Positions 20,709 through 36,200 of a stretch of 64,000 nucleotides of DNA are shown here, piece by piece. A program made the translations under genes and the position numbers. Below the pieces are notes generated by a model. The model was not told the origin of the DNA and did no database searches. It saw only the letters and a list, made by a program, of their open reading frames with translations. The stretch comes from Mesocentrotus franciscanus (Eukaryota > Echinodermata > Echinoidea > Camarodonta > Strongylocentrotidae). Numbering within the stretch: the first letter of the stretch is position 1; every line of letters begins with the position of its first letter. The stretch is from contig CP137667.1 in NCBI GenBank assembly GCA_037976565.1, forward strand, positions 1,872,390-1,936,389. The letters are read 5' to 3'.

Positions 20709-22029
20709 ATAAACAGCAAAATGAATAAATTGGTATAAATTGGTAATATTTTGTAGAAATTGTTGGAAGATTCGATGCCACACTCGAATGACTCGATTAT
20801 CGGGATGTTAAAGGGTCGTGTACCTAAACAAGACTGTCGGCTCTCTATTTAAACTTGTATGAGATGACGTTTTTGTGGATTTTTGTTGTTGATAATGTTT
20901 AGTCTAAAACCTCAATGTAAAACCAATAGTCTCCAATGTATGCCTATGTACTTTGTTCCTTGTTTGGAAAAAAGGAAACATTATACCTACCTCTGAAGAG
21001 AGAAAACGAAAGAAACTGTATTGGTAGATATAAGATTATATCAGTATACAATGATCCTTGGATAGACCCCAAACCAAGTAAATACGATTTGTTGCACTCG
21101 AGGCGTCATTTCGCTGACGTAGGACTTGCGAAAAAATTAAATTAAAAAAAAAAAAAAAACAATCATTCCGTGTGCGACAAATACATCATGAGAGTATAGC
21201 ACCCATAAGGAGTCTGCTGTGAGATATTTCAATTTTAGTGATGTGCTTCAATACCGTTTGTCCATCTGGATGACCTTTTACAGTACACGTACATGTATAG
21301 CATTTTCGAACGTGACAACAGGTTTGTACAGAATGATGCCTTATCCTTCTCCAAATAACAGGATCGATTTTTGTATCTTTTTCTAAAGATTTGTAAATAG
21401 ATAACAATGAACGTTCATGTACGCTAGCTGTATTATCAGGTGACTAATAAAGAGATAGAAAGATCTCGTTTAGATGATTGTTGTGTGTTTGTATTATTAT
21501 TATTATTACTATTATTATTGTTGTGTACAGTAACCACACTTGAATGCCCGGGCGAGCGTCATTTTGACTGCGTATTTGACGGAGAAATGCGTCAGCAACT
21601 GGTGTGCTCGTTAGGGCAAAGATTGTGTTGAATTACTAGTCCATGAGCAAATTGCCTTTGTATGGATGATGAGCTGAAGTAATAACGCAAGCGAAATGAC
21701 GTATTGTGTGTAATGCCCTTTAATGCCCATATGCGCCGTCCTTTGGGCTGACGTACCGTACGTATAGGACTGCGTCAGCATCTTTCCTCAAATGACACGA
21801 CATGACATAATGATATCATACAAAAGGTGAATGAAATAATAAACGGGGCCAACATTGCCTAGAGTTACTGGTGTATATTCAGTTACAAGCTTCATTAGCG
21901 CAGGTAATAACGCAATACAGAAATTGCAGCTCCTTTGTATCTATTGCGTCACTCATCTTGTGTCAAAGTACATGTACGTCATGCCTGTGCCAGCGAAGGA
22001 TAGTTTAATGTATGCTCAGCTCAGTGTCA
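20709..22029. other. intergenic, one possible orphan exon
   Basis: Apart from an A17 run near 21145 and a (TTA)n run near 21493-21518, I see only a short Cys-rich frame at 21533-21631 (listed separately). Confidence 0.35.
21533..21631 (+). CDS. possible orphan Cys-rich exon
   Basis: After TTGTGTACAG a frame reads TLECPGERHFDCVFDGEM, then LVCSLGQRLC and TGA. Four evenly spaced cysteines and higher GC than its surroundings look exon-like, but no partner exon is found. It could be an alternative terminal exon or chance. Confidence 0.2.
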   Translation, partial: TTLECPGERHFDCVFDGEMRQQLVCSLGQRLC

Positions 22030-22596
22030 TCAAAGAGAGAGAGAGAGAGAGAAAAAAGGGGAGCGAGCGAGGATGGATGGGAGAGAGGGGGAACAGAGAC
22101 GGAAATATTATGGCCTATGAAGAGAAAGGCAAATGAGACGAGGAAAATGTGTATGAAAGAGTAACAGAGGAAGTGAGAAAGAAAGAGGAAAACAAGAGGA
22201 GGATTATTAAAGATAGGGAAATCGGTAACTAAAAATAGGGAACATTTGATAAAGAGGTAGGTGAAAAAGAGAGACGGAAAGAGAGAGAGAGGGGGAAGAA
22301 AGTCAAGAATACAGTGGGACCATCAAAACAAGAATATAAAGAGCTGGGACCAGCAAAATCACCTTGTTATAATACATACCTCGTTTATCAGAGCTCTTTA
22401 TACTGACGTTCCACTGTGTTATATAAAGAAGGACGAGGGAGAAGGGGGCATGATGTGAATGATTAACATAGTAAATCAGAAGAAGAAAAAAATAATGAGA
22501 CTGAAGAGAGAGAGAGAGAAGAGGGGATCTAGAGAGGTGGACAGAAAGAACAGAGCATCCTAATAAGTGTGAAAGAGTGAGAGGAAAATAGGCAGA

Positions 22597-22628
<32 letters not shown>

Positions 22629-22990
22629 GAGACGAGAGGATAGAGAGAAGGAGGGGAAATTGATGTCAAGAATGCAAAGTGAAATTGAGAAAGAGACATG
22701 TGAAGGAGAGGAATATCACAGGAGAATGGTTTGACGTTGTAGAACGGACAATAGGCCATAGGAGAGGAAGAGTGCTTGCACAGTATTTCATAATCACAAA
22801 GTGAGCATTTTACATGAACACTTATAATGGGATGGCTTGATGGGTCTTCCACAATTTAATAGCTCTATTCCCATACTTTGATTAATATCTTGTCAGCCTG
22901 GCGGGGAGGAAGGAACCCCGAAATAGCGAAAAGAGTGGAAGAAAATAGGTCTCAACATGCTAAAGAGAGACAAAAGAATAGAAGGGGCCC
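22030..22990. repeat. purine-rich (GA)n tract
   Basis: Nearly 1 kb strongly biased to purines on the + strand with several (GA)n blocks (22036-22052, 22277-22292, 22509-22523, 22595-22625). Frames through it are low-complexity and not genes. Confidence 0.85.
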
Positions 22991-24164
22991 CGGATAATAT
23001 AAGAAGATGGGAATGCATAGTTTTCACCCTCTTCTAAACCACCCCACCCGATGGTCCAACTTTTTTTATAACATGGGGGGGGGGAATAGTGCCAAACTAA
23101 TTTCTGACACAGAGCATGGACCTAGGTCCATGCACAGAGCAAGCGATGGAAAAGGGGCGTTGTAGGTGTAATTAATTTCACCCCATATGTTTTTAATGCG
23201 CTCCGCTAGACTACATTTGATGCTTCGATCCCGCTTAAAAGGTATGAGCTACCGGCGGAAAACATGGCACCATGCACCGATATATCTCACACAGACACTG
23301 AAACGGTGGACCAAATTCATAAAACAATACACATGTGGTTTATTATAAATGGAATCACCCGTTAGTCCATTTCATGAAGTTGATAAACTCTTAGTGCTTC
23401 CTATCAACGTTGAATGTACGCCCATACTCACCTTATAGTGACTTCGGGAATCGTTAAACACTAGAGTTTAATTAATCTCACTGCGGCTTTCAACTCTATA
23501 TGGCGCTCCTTGCAAAGGGATTTCCCCTCATTTTGACGGCACATAGTTGTGAATTCCGAATAAACGTAAACCCCCTTGTGGGGGGGGCACATTGGTCTAC
23601 ACTTCTGACACGTCCCTCGTCTAGTTTAACATGATTAGGTCTATAAGAGCTAGGGTGTATGAAGATTGACAAAATCTGTCAGCTGAATATTAAGCATAAA
23701 ATATAAATAATAATAAGTATAATAATGAAACTAATTTGTATAACGTACGAGAAATGTTTAACTCACTAAGAAAATGTGTAAGGAGTTTGAGATAGATTTG
23801 GTGTCGTAACATTTAGATAGGAAATTATATGGCCTTTTTTGTGCTATGAAAACTAAAAAGAAGGTATTTGATATGACGTTTCTGAAAATACTGAAGATAA
23901 AAACTTGTCCATCCGGAATTAATTTTTGAATATTCAAAAAATTTTCAGAAAACCATATATGATACCATATTTTAATATCAATTTTTAAAAAGACGAAAGA
24001 GTATCGTTACTAAACATGACCGCAATTTAATTTGAGCATAATAATATTACACAAAAACAAAAGCACGTACTAACATGAATTTTGGTACATGTGATGATAT
24101 GAGAACATCAGATCATTTGAACAAGTAGTTAAATAAAGAAAAATCTTTCAGGCACCCTACCTAC
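22991..24164. other. intergenic, nothing firm
   Basis: Contains a perfect 20-bp palindrome GCATGGACCTAGGTCCATGC at 23114-23133 and a few G runs. No coding or repeat ends identified. Confidence 0.35.
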
Positions 24165-24620
24165 TGGTCTATCTATCAAGTTCCCTCCCAGTTAGTTCTT
24201 GGTTTTCCTCTTGGTCTTATCATGGACCTACTATCCATGGTCTGATATACCTTTAACCTGTCCTTCAATACATCTTCAAATAGACTCTGATATCTTTTAA
24301 TGTTGCCTACGTATTTTTTGTCTTTAATCATTCCTATCAGGATGTTGTGTTTAAGCTCTGCCATATATGCAGTATTTTTCTGTTTAGTTTTCATTGCTTT
24401 CCATGATACTGTCATCATTATCCTGTATACCCAATTTTTGAAATGATGTTATTTTCTTTTCCGTATTCTTCGTTAATGTCCGTGATTCTGCTCCATACAA
24501 TAGAAAAGATAAAACATAGAAATGTATTAGTCTCAACCTAAGTTCAACTTTAACCTTTCTTGTGGTAAATATGTCTGTCATTGCCAGGAATGTATTCCGT
24601 GCAATATCAGTGCTTCTTTT
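24165..24620 (-). pseudogene. LINE reverse transcriptase C-terminal remnant
   Basis: Minus-strand frames read RKVKVELRLRLIHFYVLSFL, LYGAESRTLTKNTEKKITSF and, after a frameshift, RPRGKPRTNW. This matches the post-RT region of endonuclease/RT LINEs (usual motif LLYGAETWTLTK ... GRPRxxW). Two frames and truncated ends: a dead copy of a family different from the LINE at 2.8-3.9 kb. Confidence 0.8.
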
Positions 24621-24891
24621 GATGTCTACATACTGGTAATAAAAGGGGGAGAATGAAAATGAAGAACAATTGAATAGTTTGGAATATTGGTCGGTCTAAT
24701 CATTTTGGAAAACGCTGTATTCGAGGACTGGTGCTCTATATATTTCAGTTTTAACAGTCAAGGAAAGAAGTTGCATTGCAATGCATGTTTTGCAAACAAT
24801 CTCAAATAATAACAGATATGAAATTACATGTATAATTTCCAATTAGATCATTTGTGAGTATGTTTGTGTGTGTTTATAGATATGTGTATAC

Positions 24892-24894
<3 letters not shown>

Positions 24895-24926
<32 letters not shown>

Positions 24927-25040
24927 ACTATGCGTATATACATATAGAATTAAAATACAAATTCTATATGTATATACGCATATTTATATATATATATATA
25001 TATATATATAACTATGCGTATATACATATAGAATTTGTAT
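24895..25040. repeat. (TA)n microsatellite with embedded inverted repeat
   Basis: Two (TA)n blocks flank an inverted repeat: ATGCGTATATACATATAGAATT at 24930-24951 and its inverse at 24960-24981. The left arm then recurs directly after the second (TA)n. It probably arose by foldback replication. Confidence 0.8.
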
Positions 25041-25254
25041 TTTTGTTTAAATTCTTGTACGGAGGATCATTTTTTTCTTGTGTTTGTGTGTATTTTCTTG
25101 AACTCTGAGCAGAGTTCTATGCTTTCTTATTTGTTAGTTTGTGTGTACGTGTAGGGGAGGGGTGGGTGTGGGGGTATAAGTAACCTTTTCACACCTTATG
25201 GGTGGAGGAACAAAATATGAAACAGTGTTTCGAAAGGAGGCACTCGTTTTTTTT

Positions 25255-25460
25255 TCGTAATTCCGTAAAACGATACATGATTCTATTTCATTTTCGGAAT
25301 TATGAACCTACGGATTATGAACCTCATTTCATTTTCGGAATATTGAATCCTATTTCATTTTTGGAAACACGGACCTTCGCAATAATGAACTTGCGGATTA
25401 ACGAAGCTTCGGAATTACAAACATACATACGTCACTAGGAGTAATGAAGCTCCGGAATTT
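25255..25460. repeat. decayed tandem repeat (TTTCATTTTCGGAAT / ATGAACCT)
   Basis: Three diverged direct copies of TTTCATTTTCGGAATTATGAACC and several (C/T)GGA(T/A)TA(A)CGAA-like derivatives to 25460. Confidence 0.55.
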
Positions 25461-25780
25461 TTCACGACTTTGTATGACGTTAATAAAACTCGCTTTGCCC
25501 AGAATTAAATCGAATGCTAATAACAAAAATCGGAATGCACATAACTGGAATAAATTTTCCGATGAATTTATTCGGATGCTCATGAATCAATTTGCGTGTC
25601 TCCAAACGTATTTAATTGCACGGACCTTAAATATGAAAGAATGATATCTATCTATTCATATGTTAACGCGCGAATTACAATGCACCTTAATTGATTTGAG
25701 GGCCTAAAATATAAAATTGGGCTAGAAAAAACATGTTTGAATATCTCCTACGATTATTCTAATCCCTCTTTCTTTCTCTC

Positions 25781-26316
25781 TTAAAGATACTATGTCCCTT
25801 TTGCAGCCAACATCAAATTCTGTAGAACTTTGCAGGAATTATGAATATGTCATGTATGTCCTATCTGTGAAATTTAAACGTTAGCAGTGTCCTAATATTC
25901 AAATTATGCAAGGAAACCCGTTTACTTGCTAGACTTCACTGTCAGACACTATTGAGTGACTGACTGGCTTTTTCATCTTTGGTAATAACATACATAAAAT
26001 GAGCTGTAAAGGGTACATGAGCATTTGTCTACATCAATAACCCACTTCTTGTAATGGCCAAAATTAAACTGATTGAATCTTTGCGCAGCATAAAACGTAC
26101 GACCATTCGGTACAATGGTCTGAAAAATCAGACTATTACTTACTGGCTCTATAGCTCCTAAGTCGATTCGACAACTAATAGTCGTTATTTTCCCACTTAA
26201 AGACATTTTCAAGCCCACTTTTTTAGGGAAGTTCTAAATTAATATTGTCTTTCAAATGCCGTTGGAATTTAACCTTTTCATTTTTTTGGCCTGCAAATGG
26301 GACATAGTACCTTTTA
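25781..26316 (-). mobile_element. MITE family B, copy 4
   Basis: Left TTAA 25781-25784; right terminus GGGACATAGTACCTTTTAG has the TTAA altered by one base. Minus-strand ORF (25973-26218) intact. Confidence 0.87.
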
Positions 26317-27299
26317 GTCATCCAATCTTTTTTTCTTCTTCATCACATCTCATCAATTAATATATTCCGTGTTCTCCAGACCTCTCCTTCCTTCTTCTGC
26401 TTCTTATTCCATTCTATTTTTCTCTTCTCCGTTTCACAATTGCATCTGTCATGTCTGTGATCTCGTTTTCATTTGCCTTATTAAGTTACGGCCCCTACGT
26501 TGTACAATTATGTACCCCTTATATATCTCTCTCTCTCAATCCCAAATACTATCTTTCATGCTCTTCAAATGACCAGTTATTTTAACAAGATTATGCAAAT
26601 GAATGTAAGTAATTTACAGTATAAACACATCATCTGTATGCAATCATATTAAACATGAAATCGCAAAAGTTAACACTAAATCAACATTATGAACGTAAAA
26701 AACTTATTTAAAAAATACAATTACACAAGTAATAAAGCAAACTTGGTATAAATAGTAAGATAAATATGTCAACACATTTTAATGAATTGAAAGTTCACGT
26801 TCTCATATCATATCTTCACAGTCATTTGTCATATAAAATGAAGAATTTATATTACAAATTCACCATTTAAGGATACAGAGTGATGCACGGAAATGCCATA
26901 TTTATATATCATGCAAGGACATTTATTAGTAGAATTCGTCAAGGAACAATGAATCATTGCCGACTCATTAACTGAACTGTTTAGATTATCAAACATTCGG
27001 AAATGATATGGAGCATTCTACCTTTAATGTATTAAAGGCTTGGTCAGATATGAAACTTTTCTTTAAACATGTAAATGAAAGGCAACTGCGCACAACAAAG
27101 GACTTGCGCGTATTCACTGAGCTCTGTATTATAAAATATACAACTGCACCGTCATCATAAAAAAACCGCCGCGGTTTCTATAGTCTATATTTATAATCAA
27201 TCAAATATGATATACAGGAGAAATTAAAAAAAAATTGAATTGTGCATTGCTCTGAACCGAAATACTAATGTTATAATATCATTGAAACAATACGAGCAA
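26317..27299. other. AT-rich satellite flank
   Basis: No coding exon or repeat ends seen before the satellite begins. Confidence 0.4.
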
Positions 27300-30200
27300 A
27301 TGGGCAGACATATGCACACAAATCCAATCTAAATATGATATTATATGAAATATATAGGCATTTGACATTCACCATTATAAAGTGCAGTCTTATGCACAAA
27401 AATCCAATCTAAGTATGATATTACATGAAATATATATACATTGGACATTCTCCATAAAAATATGTAGAATTATGCACAAAAATCCAATCTCGGTATGATA
27501 TTACATGAAATATACATATGCATTTGACATTCACCATTATAATGTGCAGACTTATGCACACAAATCCAATCACAGTATGATATTATATAAAATATATATC
27601 CATTGAATTGTGCAGACTTATACACAAAAATCCAATCTCTGTATAATATTACATGAAATATATAAGCGTTGGACATTAAACGTTGTGGTGTGCAGACTTA
27701 TGCACACAAATCCAATCTCAGTATGACATTACATGAAATATATATGCATTTGACATTCACCATTATAATGTGCAGACTTATGCACACAAATCCAATCTCA
27801 GTATGATATTACATAAAATATATATGCATTTGACATTCACCATTATAATGTGCAGACTTATGCACAAAAATACAATCTCAGTATGATATTACATTACATA
27901 TATAGGCATTTGACATTCACCATTATAATGTGCAGACTTAAGCACACAAATCCAATCTCAGTATGATATCACATAAAATATATATGCATTTGTCATTCAC
28001 CATTATAATGTGCAGACTTATGCACACAAACCCAATATCAGTATAATATAACATGACATATATAGGCATTTGACATTCACCATTATAATGTGCAGACTTA
28101 TGCACAAAAATCCAATCTCAGTATGATATTATATCAAATATATATCTATTGAACTGTGCAGACTTATACACACAAATCCAATATCTGTATAATATTACAT
28201 GAAATATATATGCATTTGACATTTAACATTATAATGTGCAGACTTATGCACACAAATCCAATCTCAGTATGATATCCATGAAATATATATGCATTTGACA
28301 TTCACCATTTTAATGTGCAGACTTATGCACACAACTCCAATCTCAGTATGATATTTCATGAAATATATATTCATTTGACATTCACCATTATAATGTGCAG
28401 ACTTATGCACACAAATCCAATTTCAGTATGATATTATATAAAATATATACCCATTGAATTGTGCAGACTTATACACAAAAATCCTATATCTGTATATTAT
28501 TACATGAAATATATATGCATTTGACATTCACCATTATAATATGCAGACTTCTGCACGAAAATCCAAACTCAGTATGATATTACATGAAATATATATGCAT
28601 TTGACATTCACCATTATAATATGCAGACTTCTGCACGAAAATCCAAACTCAGTATGATATTACATGAAATATATATGCATTTGACATTCAACATTATAAT
28701 GTGCAGACTTATGCACAGAAATACAATCTCAGTATGATATCACATGAAATATATATGCATTTGACATTCACCATTATAATGTGCAGACTTATGCACACAA
28801 ATCCAATCTCAGTATGATATTACATGAAATATATATTCATTTGACATTAACTATTATAATGTGCAGACTTATGCACAAAAATCCTATCTCAGTATGATAT
28901 AACATGAAATATATCTGCATTTGACATTAAACATTGTGGTGTGCAGACTTATGCACAAAATCCAAACTCAGTATGATATTACATGAAATATATATGCATT
29001 TGACATTCACCATTGAATGTGCAGACTTATGCACGAAAATCCAATCTCAGTATGATACGTTATGAAATATATATTCATTTGACATTAACAATTATAATGT
29101 GCAGACTTATGCACACAAATCCAATCTCAGTATGATATTACATGAAATATATATTCATTTGACATTAACTATTTTAATGTGCAGACTTATACACAAAAAT
29201 CCAATCTCAGTATGATATAACATGAAATATATATGCATTGACATTCACAATTATAATGTGCAGACTTATGCACACAAATCCAATCTCAGTATGATATTAC
29301 ATGAAATATATATGCATTTGACATTCACCATTATAATGTGCAGACTTATGCACACAAATCCAATCTCAGTATGATATTACATGAAATATATATGCATTTG
29401 ACATTCACCATTATAATGTGCAGACTTATGCACACAAATTCAATCTCAGTATGATATTACATGAAATATAGATGCATTTGACATTCAACATTATAATGTG
29501 CAGACTTAACCACACAAATCCAATCTCAGTATATTACATGAAATATATATTCATTTGACATTCACCATTATAATGTGCAGACTTAACCACACAAATCCAA
29601 TCTCAGTATATTACATGAAATATATATTCATTTGACATTCACCATTATAATGTGCAGACTTATGCACACAAATCCAATCTCAGTATGATATTACATGAAA
29701 TATATATGCATTTGACATTCACCATTATAATGTGCAGACTTATGCACACAAATCCAATCTCAGTATGATATTACATGAAATATATATGCATTTGACATTC
29801 ACCATTATAATGTGCAGACTTATGCACACAAATCCAATCTCAGTATGATATTACATGAAATATATATGCATTTGACATTAACCATTATAATGTGCAGACT
29901 TATGCACACAAATCCAATCTCAGTATGATATTACATGAAATATATATGCATTTGACATTCACCTTCATCATGTGCAGACTTATGCACAAAAATCCAATCT
30001 CAGTATGATATTATATTAAATATATATCTATTAAACTGTGCAGACTTATACACAAAAATCCAATATCTGTATAATATTACATGAAATATATATGCATTTG
30101 ACGTTAACTATTTTAATGTGAAGACTTATGCACAAAAATCCAATCTCAGTATGATATAACATGAAATATATCTGCATTGACATTAAACGTTGTGGTGTGC

Positions 30201-33200
30201 AGACTTATGCACAAAAATCCAATCTCAGTATGATATCACATGAAATATATATGCATTTGACATTCACCATTATAATGTGCAGACTTATGCACACAAATCC
30301 AATCTCAGTATATTACATGAAATATATATGCATTTGACATTCACCATTATAATGTGCAGACTTATGCACACAAATCCAATCTCAGTATGATATTACATGA
30401 AATATATATGCATTTGACATTCACCATTATAATGTGCAGACTTATGCACACAAATCCAATCTCAGTATGATATTACATGAAATATATATGCATTTGACAT
30501 TCACCATTATAATGTGCAGACTTATGCACACAAATCCAATCTCAGTATGATATTACATGAAATATATATGCATTTGACATTAACCATTATAATGTGCAGA
30601 CTTAAGCACACACATCCAATCTCAGTATGACATTACATGAAATATATATGCATTTGACATTCACCTTCATCATGTGCAGACTTATGCACACAAATCCAAT
30701 CTCAGTATGCTATTACATGAAATATATATGCATTTGACGTTAACTATTTTAATGTGCAGACTTATGCACAAAATCCAATCTCAGTATGATATCACATGAA
30801 ATATATATGCATTTGACATTCACCATTATAATGTGCAGACTTATGCACAAAATCCAAACTCAGTATGATATTACATGAAATATATATTCATTTGACATTC
30901 ACCATTACAATGTGCAGACTTATGCACAAAAATCCAATCTCAGTATGATATTACATGAAATATATAAGCATTGGACATTAAACATTGTGGTGTGCAGACT
31001 TATGCACAGAAATCCAATCTCAGTATGATATTACATGAAATATATATTCATTTGACATTAACTATTTTAATTTGCAGACTTATACACAAAAATCCTATCT
31101 CAGTATGATATAACATGAAATATATCTGCATTGACATTAAACATTGTGGTGTGCAGACTTATGCAGTAAAATCCAATCTCAGTATGATATTACATTAAAT
31201 ATATATGCATTTGACATTCACCATTGAATTGTGCAGACTTATGCACGAAAATCCAATCTCAGTATGATACGTTATGAAATATATATTCATTTGACATTAA
31301 CAATTATAATGTGCAGACTTATGCACACAAATCCAATCTCAGTATGATATTAAATGAAATATATATTCATTTGACATTAACTATTTTAATGTGCAGACTT
31401 ATACACAAAAATCCAATCTCAGTATGATATAACATGAAATATATCTGCATTTGACATTCACAATTATAATGTGCAGACTTATGCACACAAATCCAATCTC
31501 AGTATGATATTACATGAAAAATATATACATTTGACTTTCACCATTATAATGTGCAGTCTTAAGCACACAAATCCAATCTCAGTATGATATTTCATGAAAT
31601 ATATATTCATTTGACATTCACCATTATAATGTGCAGACTTATGCACACAAATCCAATTTCAGTATGATATTATATAAAATATATACCCATTGAATTGTGC
31701 AGACTTATACACAAAAATCCTATATCTGTATATTATTACATGAAATATATATGCATTTGACATTAAACATTGTAATGTGCAGACTTATGCACACAAATCC
31801 AATCTCAGTATGATATCACATGAAATATATATGCATTTGACATTCACCATTTTAATGTGCAGACTTATGCACAAACATCCAATCTCAGTATGATATCACA
31901 TGAAATATATATGCATTTGACATTCACCATTATAATGTGCAGACTTATGCACACAAATCCAATCTCAGTATGATATTACATGAAATATATATGCATTTGA
32001 CATTCACCATTTTAATGTGCAGACTTATGCACAAACATCCAATCTCAGTATGATATCACATGAAATATATATGCATTTGACATTCACCATTATAATGTGC
32101 AGACTTATGCACACAAATCCAATCTCAGTATGATATTACATGAAATATATATGCATTTGACATTCACCATTACAATGTGCAGACTTATGCACACAAATCC
32201 AATCTCAGTATGATATTAAATGAAATGTATATGCATTTGACATTCACCATTATAATGTGCAGACTTAAGCACACAAATCCAATCTCAGTATGATATTACA
32301 TGAAATATATATGCATTTGACATTCACCATTATAATGTGCAGACTTATGCACACAAATCCAATCTCAGTATGATATTACATGAAATATATATGCATTTGA
32401 CATTCACCATTATAATGTGCAGACTTATGCACACAAATCCAATCTCAGTATGATATTACATGAAATATATATGCATTTGACATTCACCATTACAATGTGC
32501 AGACTTATGCACACAAATTCAATCTCAGTATGATATTACATGAAATATAGATGCATTTGACATTCAACATTATAATGTGCAGACTTAACCACACAAATCC
32601 AATCTCAGTATATTACATGAAATATATATTCATTTGACATTCACCATTATAATGTGCAGACTTAACCACACAAATCCAATCTCAGTATATTACATGAAAT
32701 ATATATTCATTTGACATTCACCATTATAATGTGCAGACTTATGCACACAAATCCAATCTCAGTATGATATTACATGAAACGTATATGCATTTGACATTCA
32801 CCATTATAATGTGCAGACTTAACCACACAAATCCAAACTCAGTATGACATTACATGAAGTAAATATTCATTTGACATTCACCTTTATAATGTGCAGACTT
32901 ATGCACAGAAATCCAATCTCAGTATGATATTACATGAAATATATATGCATTTGACATTCAACATTATAATATGCAGACTTATGCACACAAATCCAATCTC
33001 AGTATGATATTACATGAAATGTATATGCATTTGACATTCACCATTATAATGTGCAGACTTAACCACACAAATCCAATCTCAGTATGATATTACATGAAAT
33101 GTATATGCATTTGACATTAACCATTATAATGTGCAGACTTAAGCACACACATCCAATCTCAGTATGACATTACATGAAATATATATGCATTTGACATTCA

Positions 33201-36200
33201 CCATTTTAATGTGCAGACTTATGCACAAACATCCAATCTCAGTATGATATCACATGAAATATATATGCATTTGACATTCACCATTATAATGTGCAGACTT
33301 ATGCACACAAATCCAATCTCAGTATGATATTACATGAAATATATATGCATTTGACATTCACCATTATAATGTGCAGACTTATGCACACAAATCCAATCTC
33401 AGTATGATATTACATGAAATATATCGGGATTGTACATTAAACATTGTGGAGTGCAGACTTATGCACGAAAGTCCAAACTCAGTATGATATTACATGAAAT
33501 ATATATGCATTTGACATTCACCTTCATCATGTGCAGACTTATGCACAAAAATCCAATCTCAGTATGATATTATATTAAATATATATCTATTAAACTGTGC
33601 AGACTTATACACAAAAATCCAATATCTGTATAATATTACATAAAAATATATATGCATTTGACATTCACCATTATAATGTGCAGACTTATGCACACAAATC
33701 CAATCTCAGTATGATATAACATGAAATATATCTGCATTGGACATTAAACGTTGTGGTGTGCAGACTTATGCACAAAAATCCAATCTCAGTATGATATCAC
33801 ATGAAATATATATGCATTTGACATTCACCATTATAATGTGCAGACTTATGCACACAAATCCAATCTCAGTATGCTATTACATGAAATATATATGCATTTG
33901 ACGTTAACTATTTTAATGTGAAGGCTTATGCACAAAAATCCAATCTCGGTATGATATAACATGAAATATATCTGCACTGGACATTAAACATTGTGGTGTG
34001 CAGACTTCTGCACGAAAATCCAAACTCAGTATGATATTACATGAGATATATATTCATTTGACTTTCACCACTACAATGTGCAGACTTATGCACAAACATC
34101 CAATCTCAGTATGATATCACATGAAATATATATGCATTTGACATTCACCATTATAATGTGCAGACTTAACCACACAAATCCGATCTCAGTATGATATTAC
34201 ATGAAATGTATATGCATTTGACATTCACCATTATAATGTGCAGACTTAACCACACAAATCCAATCTCAGTATGATATTACATGAAATGCATATACATTTG
34301 AAATTAACCATTATAATGTGCAGACTTAAGCACACACATCCAATCTCAGTATGATATTACATGAAATATATATGCATTTGACATTCACCATTATAATGTG
34401 CAGACTTATGCACACAAATCCAATCTCAGTATGATATTACATGAAATGTACATGCATTTGTCATTCACCATTATGATGTGCAGACTTATGCACACAAATC
34501 CAATCTCGGTATGATATTACATGAAATATATCGGGATTGTACATTAAACATTGTGGAGTGCAGCCTTATGCACGAAAGTCCAAACTCAGTATGATATTAC
34601 ATGAGATATATATGCATTTGACATTCACCTTCATCATGTGCAGACTTATGCACAAAAATCCAATCTCAGTATGATATTATATTAAATATATATCTATTAA
34701 ACTGTGCAGACTTATACACAAAAATCCAATATCTGTATAATATTACATGAAATATATATGCATTTGACGTTAACTATTTTAATGTGCAGACTTATGCACA
34801 CAAATCCAATCTCAGTATGATATAACATGAAATATATCTGCATTGGACATTAAACGTTGTGGTGTGCAGACTTATGCACAAAAATCCAATCTCAGTATGA
34901 TATCACATGAAATATATATGCATTTGACATTCACCATTATAATGTGCAGACTTATGCACACAAATCCAATCTCAGTATGATATTACATGAAATATATATG
35001 CATTTGACATTAACTATTTTAATGTGCAGACTTATGCACAAAAATCCAATCTCAGTATGATATAACATGAAATATATATGCATTGGACATTAAACATTGT
35101 AATGTGCAGACTTCTGCACGAAAATCCAAACTCAGTATGATATTACATGAGATATATATTCATTTGACTTTCACCACTACAATGTGCAGACTTTTGCACA
35201 AACATCCAATCTCAGTATGATATCGCATGAAATATATATGCATTTGACATTCACCATTATAATGTGCAGACTTCTGCACGAAAATCCAAACTCAGTATGA
35301 TATTACATGAGATATATATTCATTTGACATTCACCATTACAATGTGCAGACTTATGCACAAAAATCCAATATCTGTATAATATTACATGAAATATATAAG
35401 CGTTGGACATTTAATGTTGTGGTGTGCAGATTTATGCACAGAAATACAATCTCAGTATGATATCACATGAAATATATATACATTTGACATTCACCATTTT
35501 AATGTGCAGACTTATGCACACAAATCCAATTTTAGTATGATATTAAATGAAATATATATTCGTTTGACATTAACTATTTTAATTTGCAGACTTATACACA
35601 AAAATCCTATCTCGGTATGATATAACATGAAATATATCTGCATTGGACATTAAACATTGTGGTGTGCAGTCTTATGCAGGAAAATCCAAACTCAGTATGA
35701 TATTACATAAAATATATACGCATTTGACATTCACCATTGAATTGTGCAGACTTATGCACGAAAATCCAATCTCAGTATGATACGTTATGAAATATATATT
35801 CATTTGACATTAACAATTATAATGTGCAGACTTATGCACACAAATCCAATCTTAGTATGATATTAAATGAAATATATATTCATTTGACATTAACTATTTT
35901 AATTTGCAGACTTATACACAAAAATCCTATCTCGGTATGATATAACATGAAATATATCTGCATTGGACATTCACAATTATAATATGCAGACTTATGCACA
36001 CAAATCCAATCTCAGTATGATATTACATGAAAAATATATACATTTGACTTTCACCATTATAATGTGCAGTCTTAAGCACACAAATCCAATCTCAGTATGA
36101 TATTACATGAAATATATATGCATTTGACATTCACCATTACAATGTGCAGACTTATGCACACAAATTCAATCTCAGTATGATATTACATGAAATATAGATG

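Noticed and set aside
22261..22852. ORFs rich in Glu/Arg or Ser/Leu in the purine tract
   Set aside because: Low-complexity (GA)n translation without splice sites or domains.
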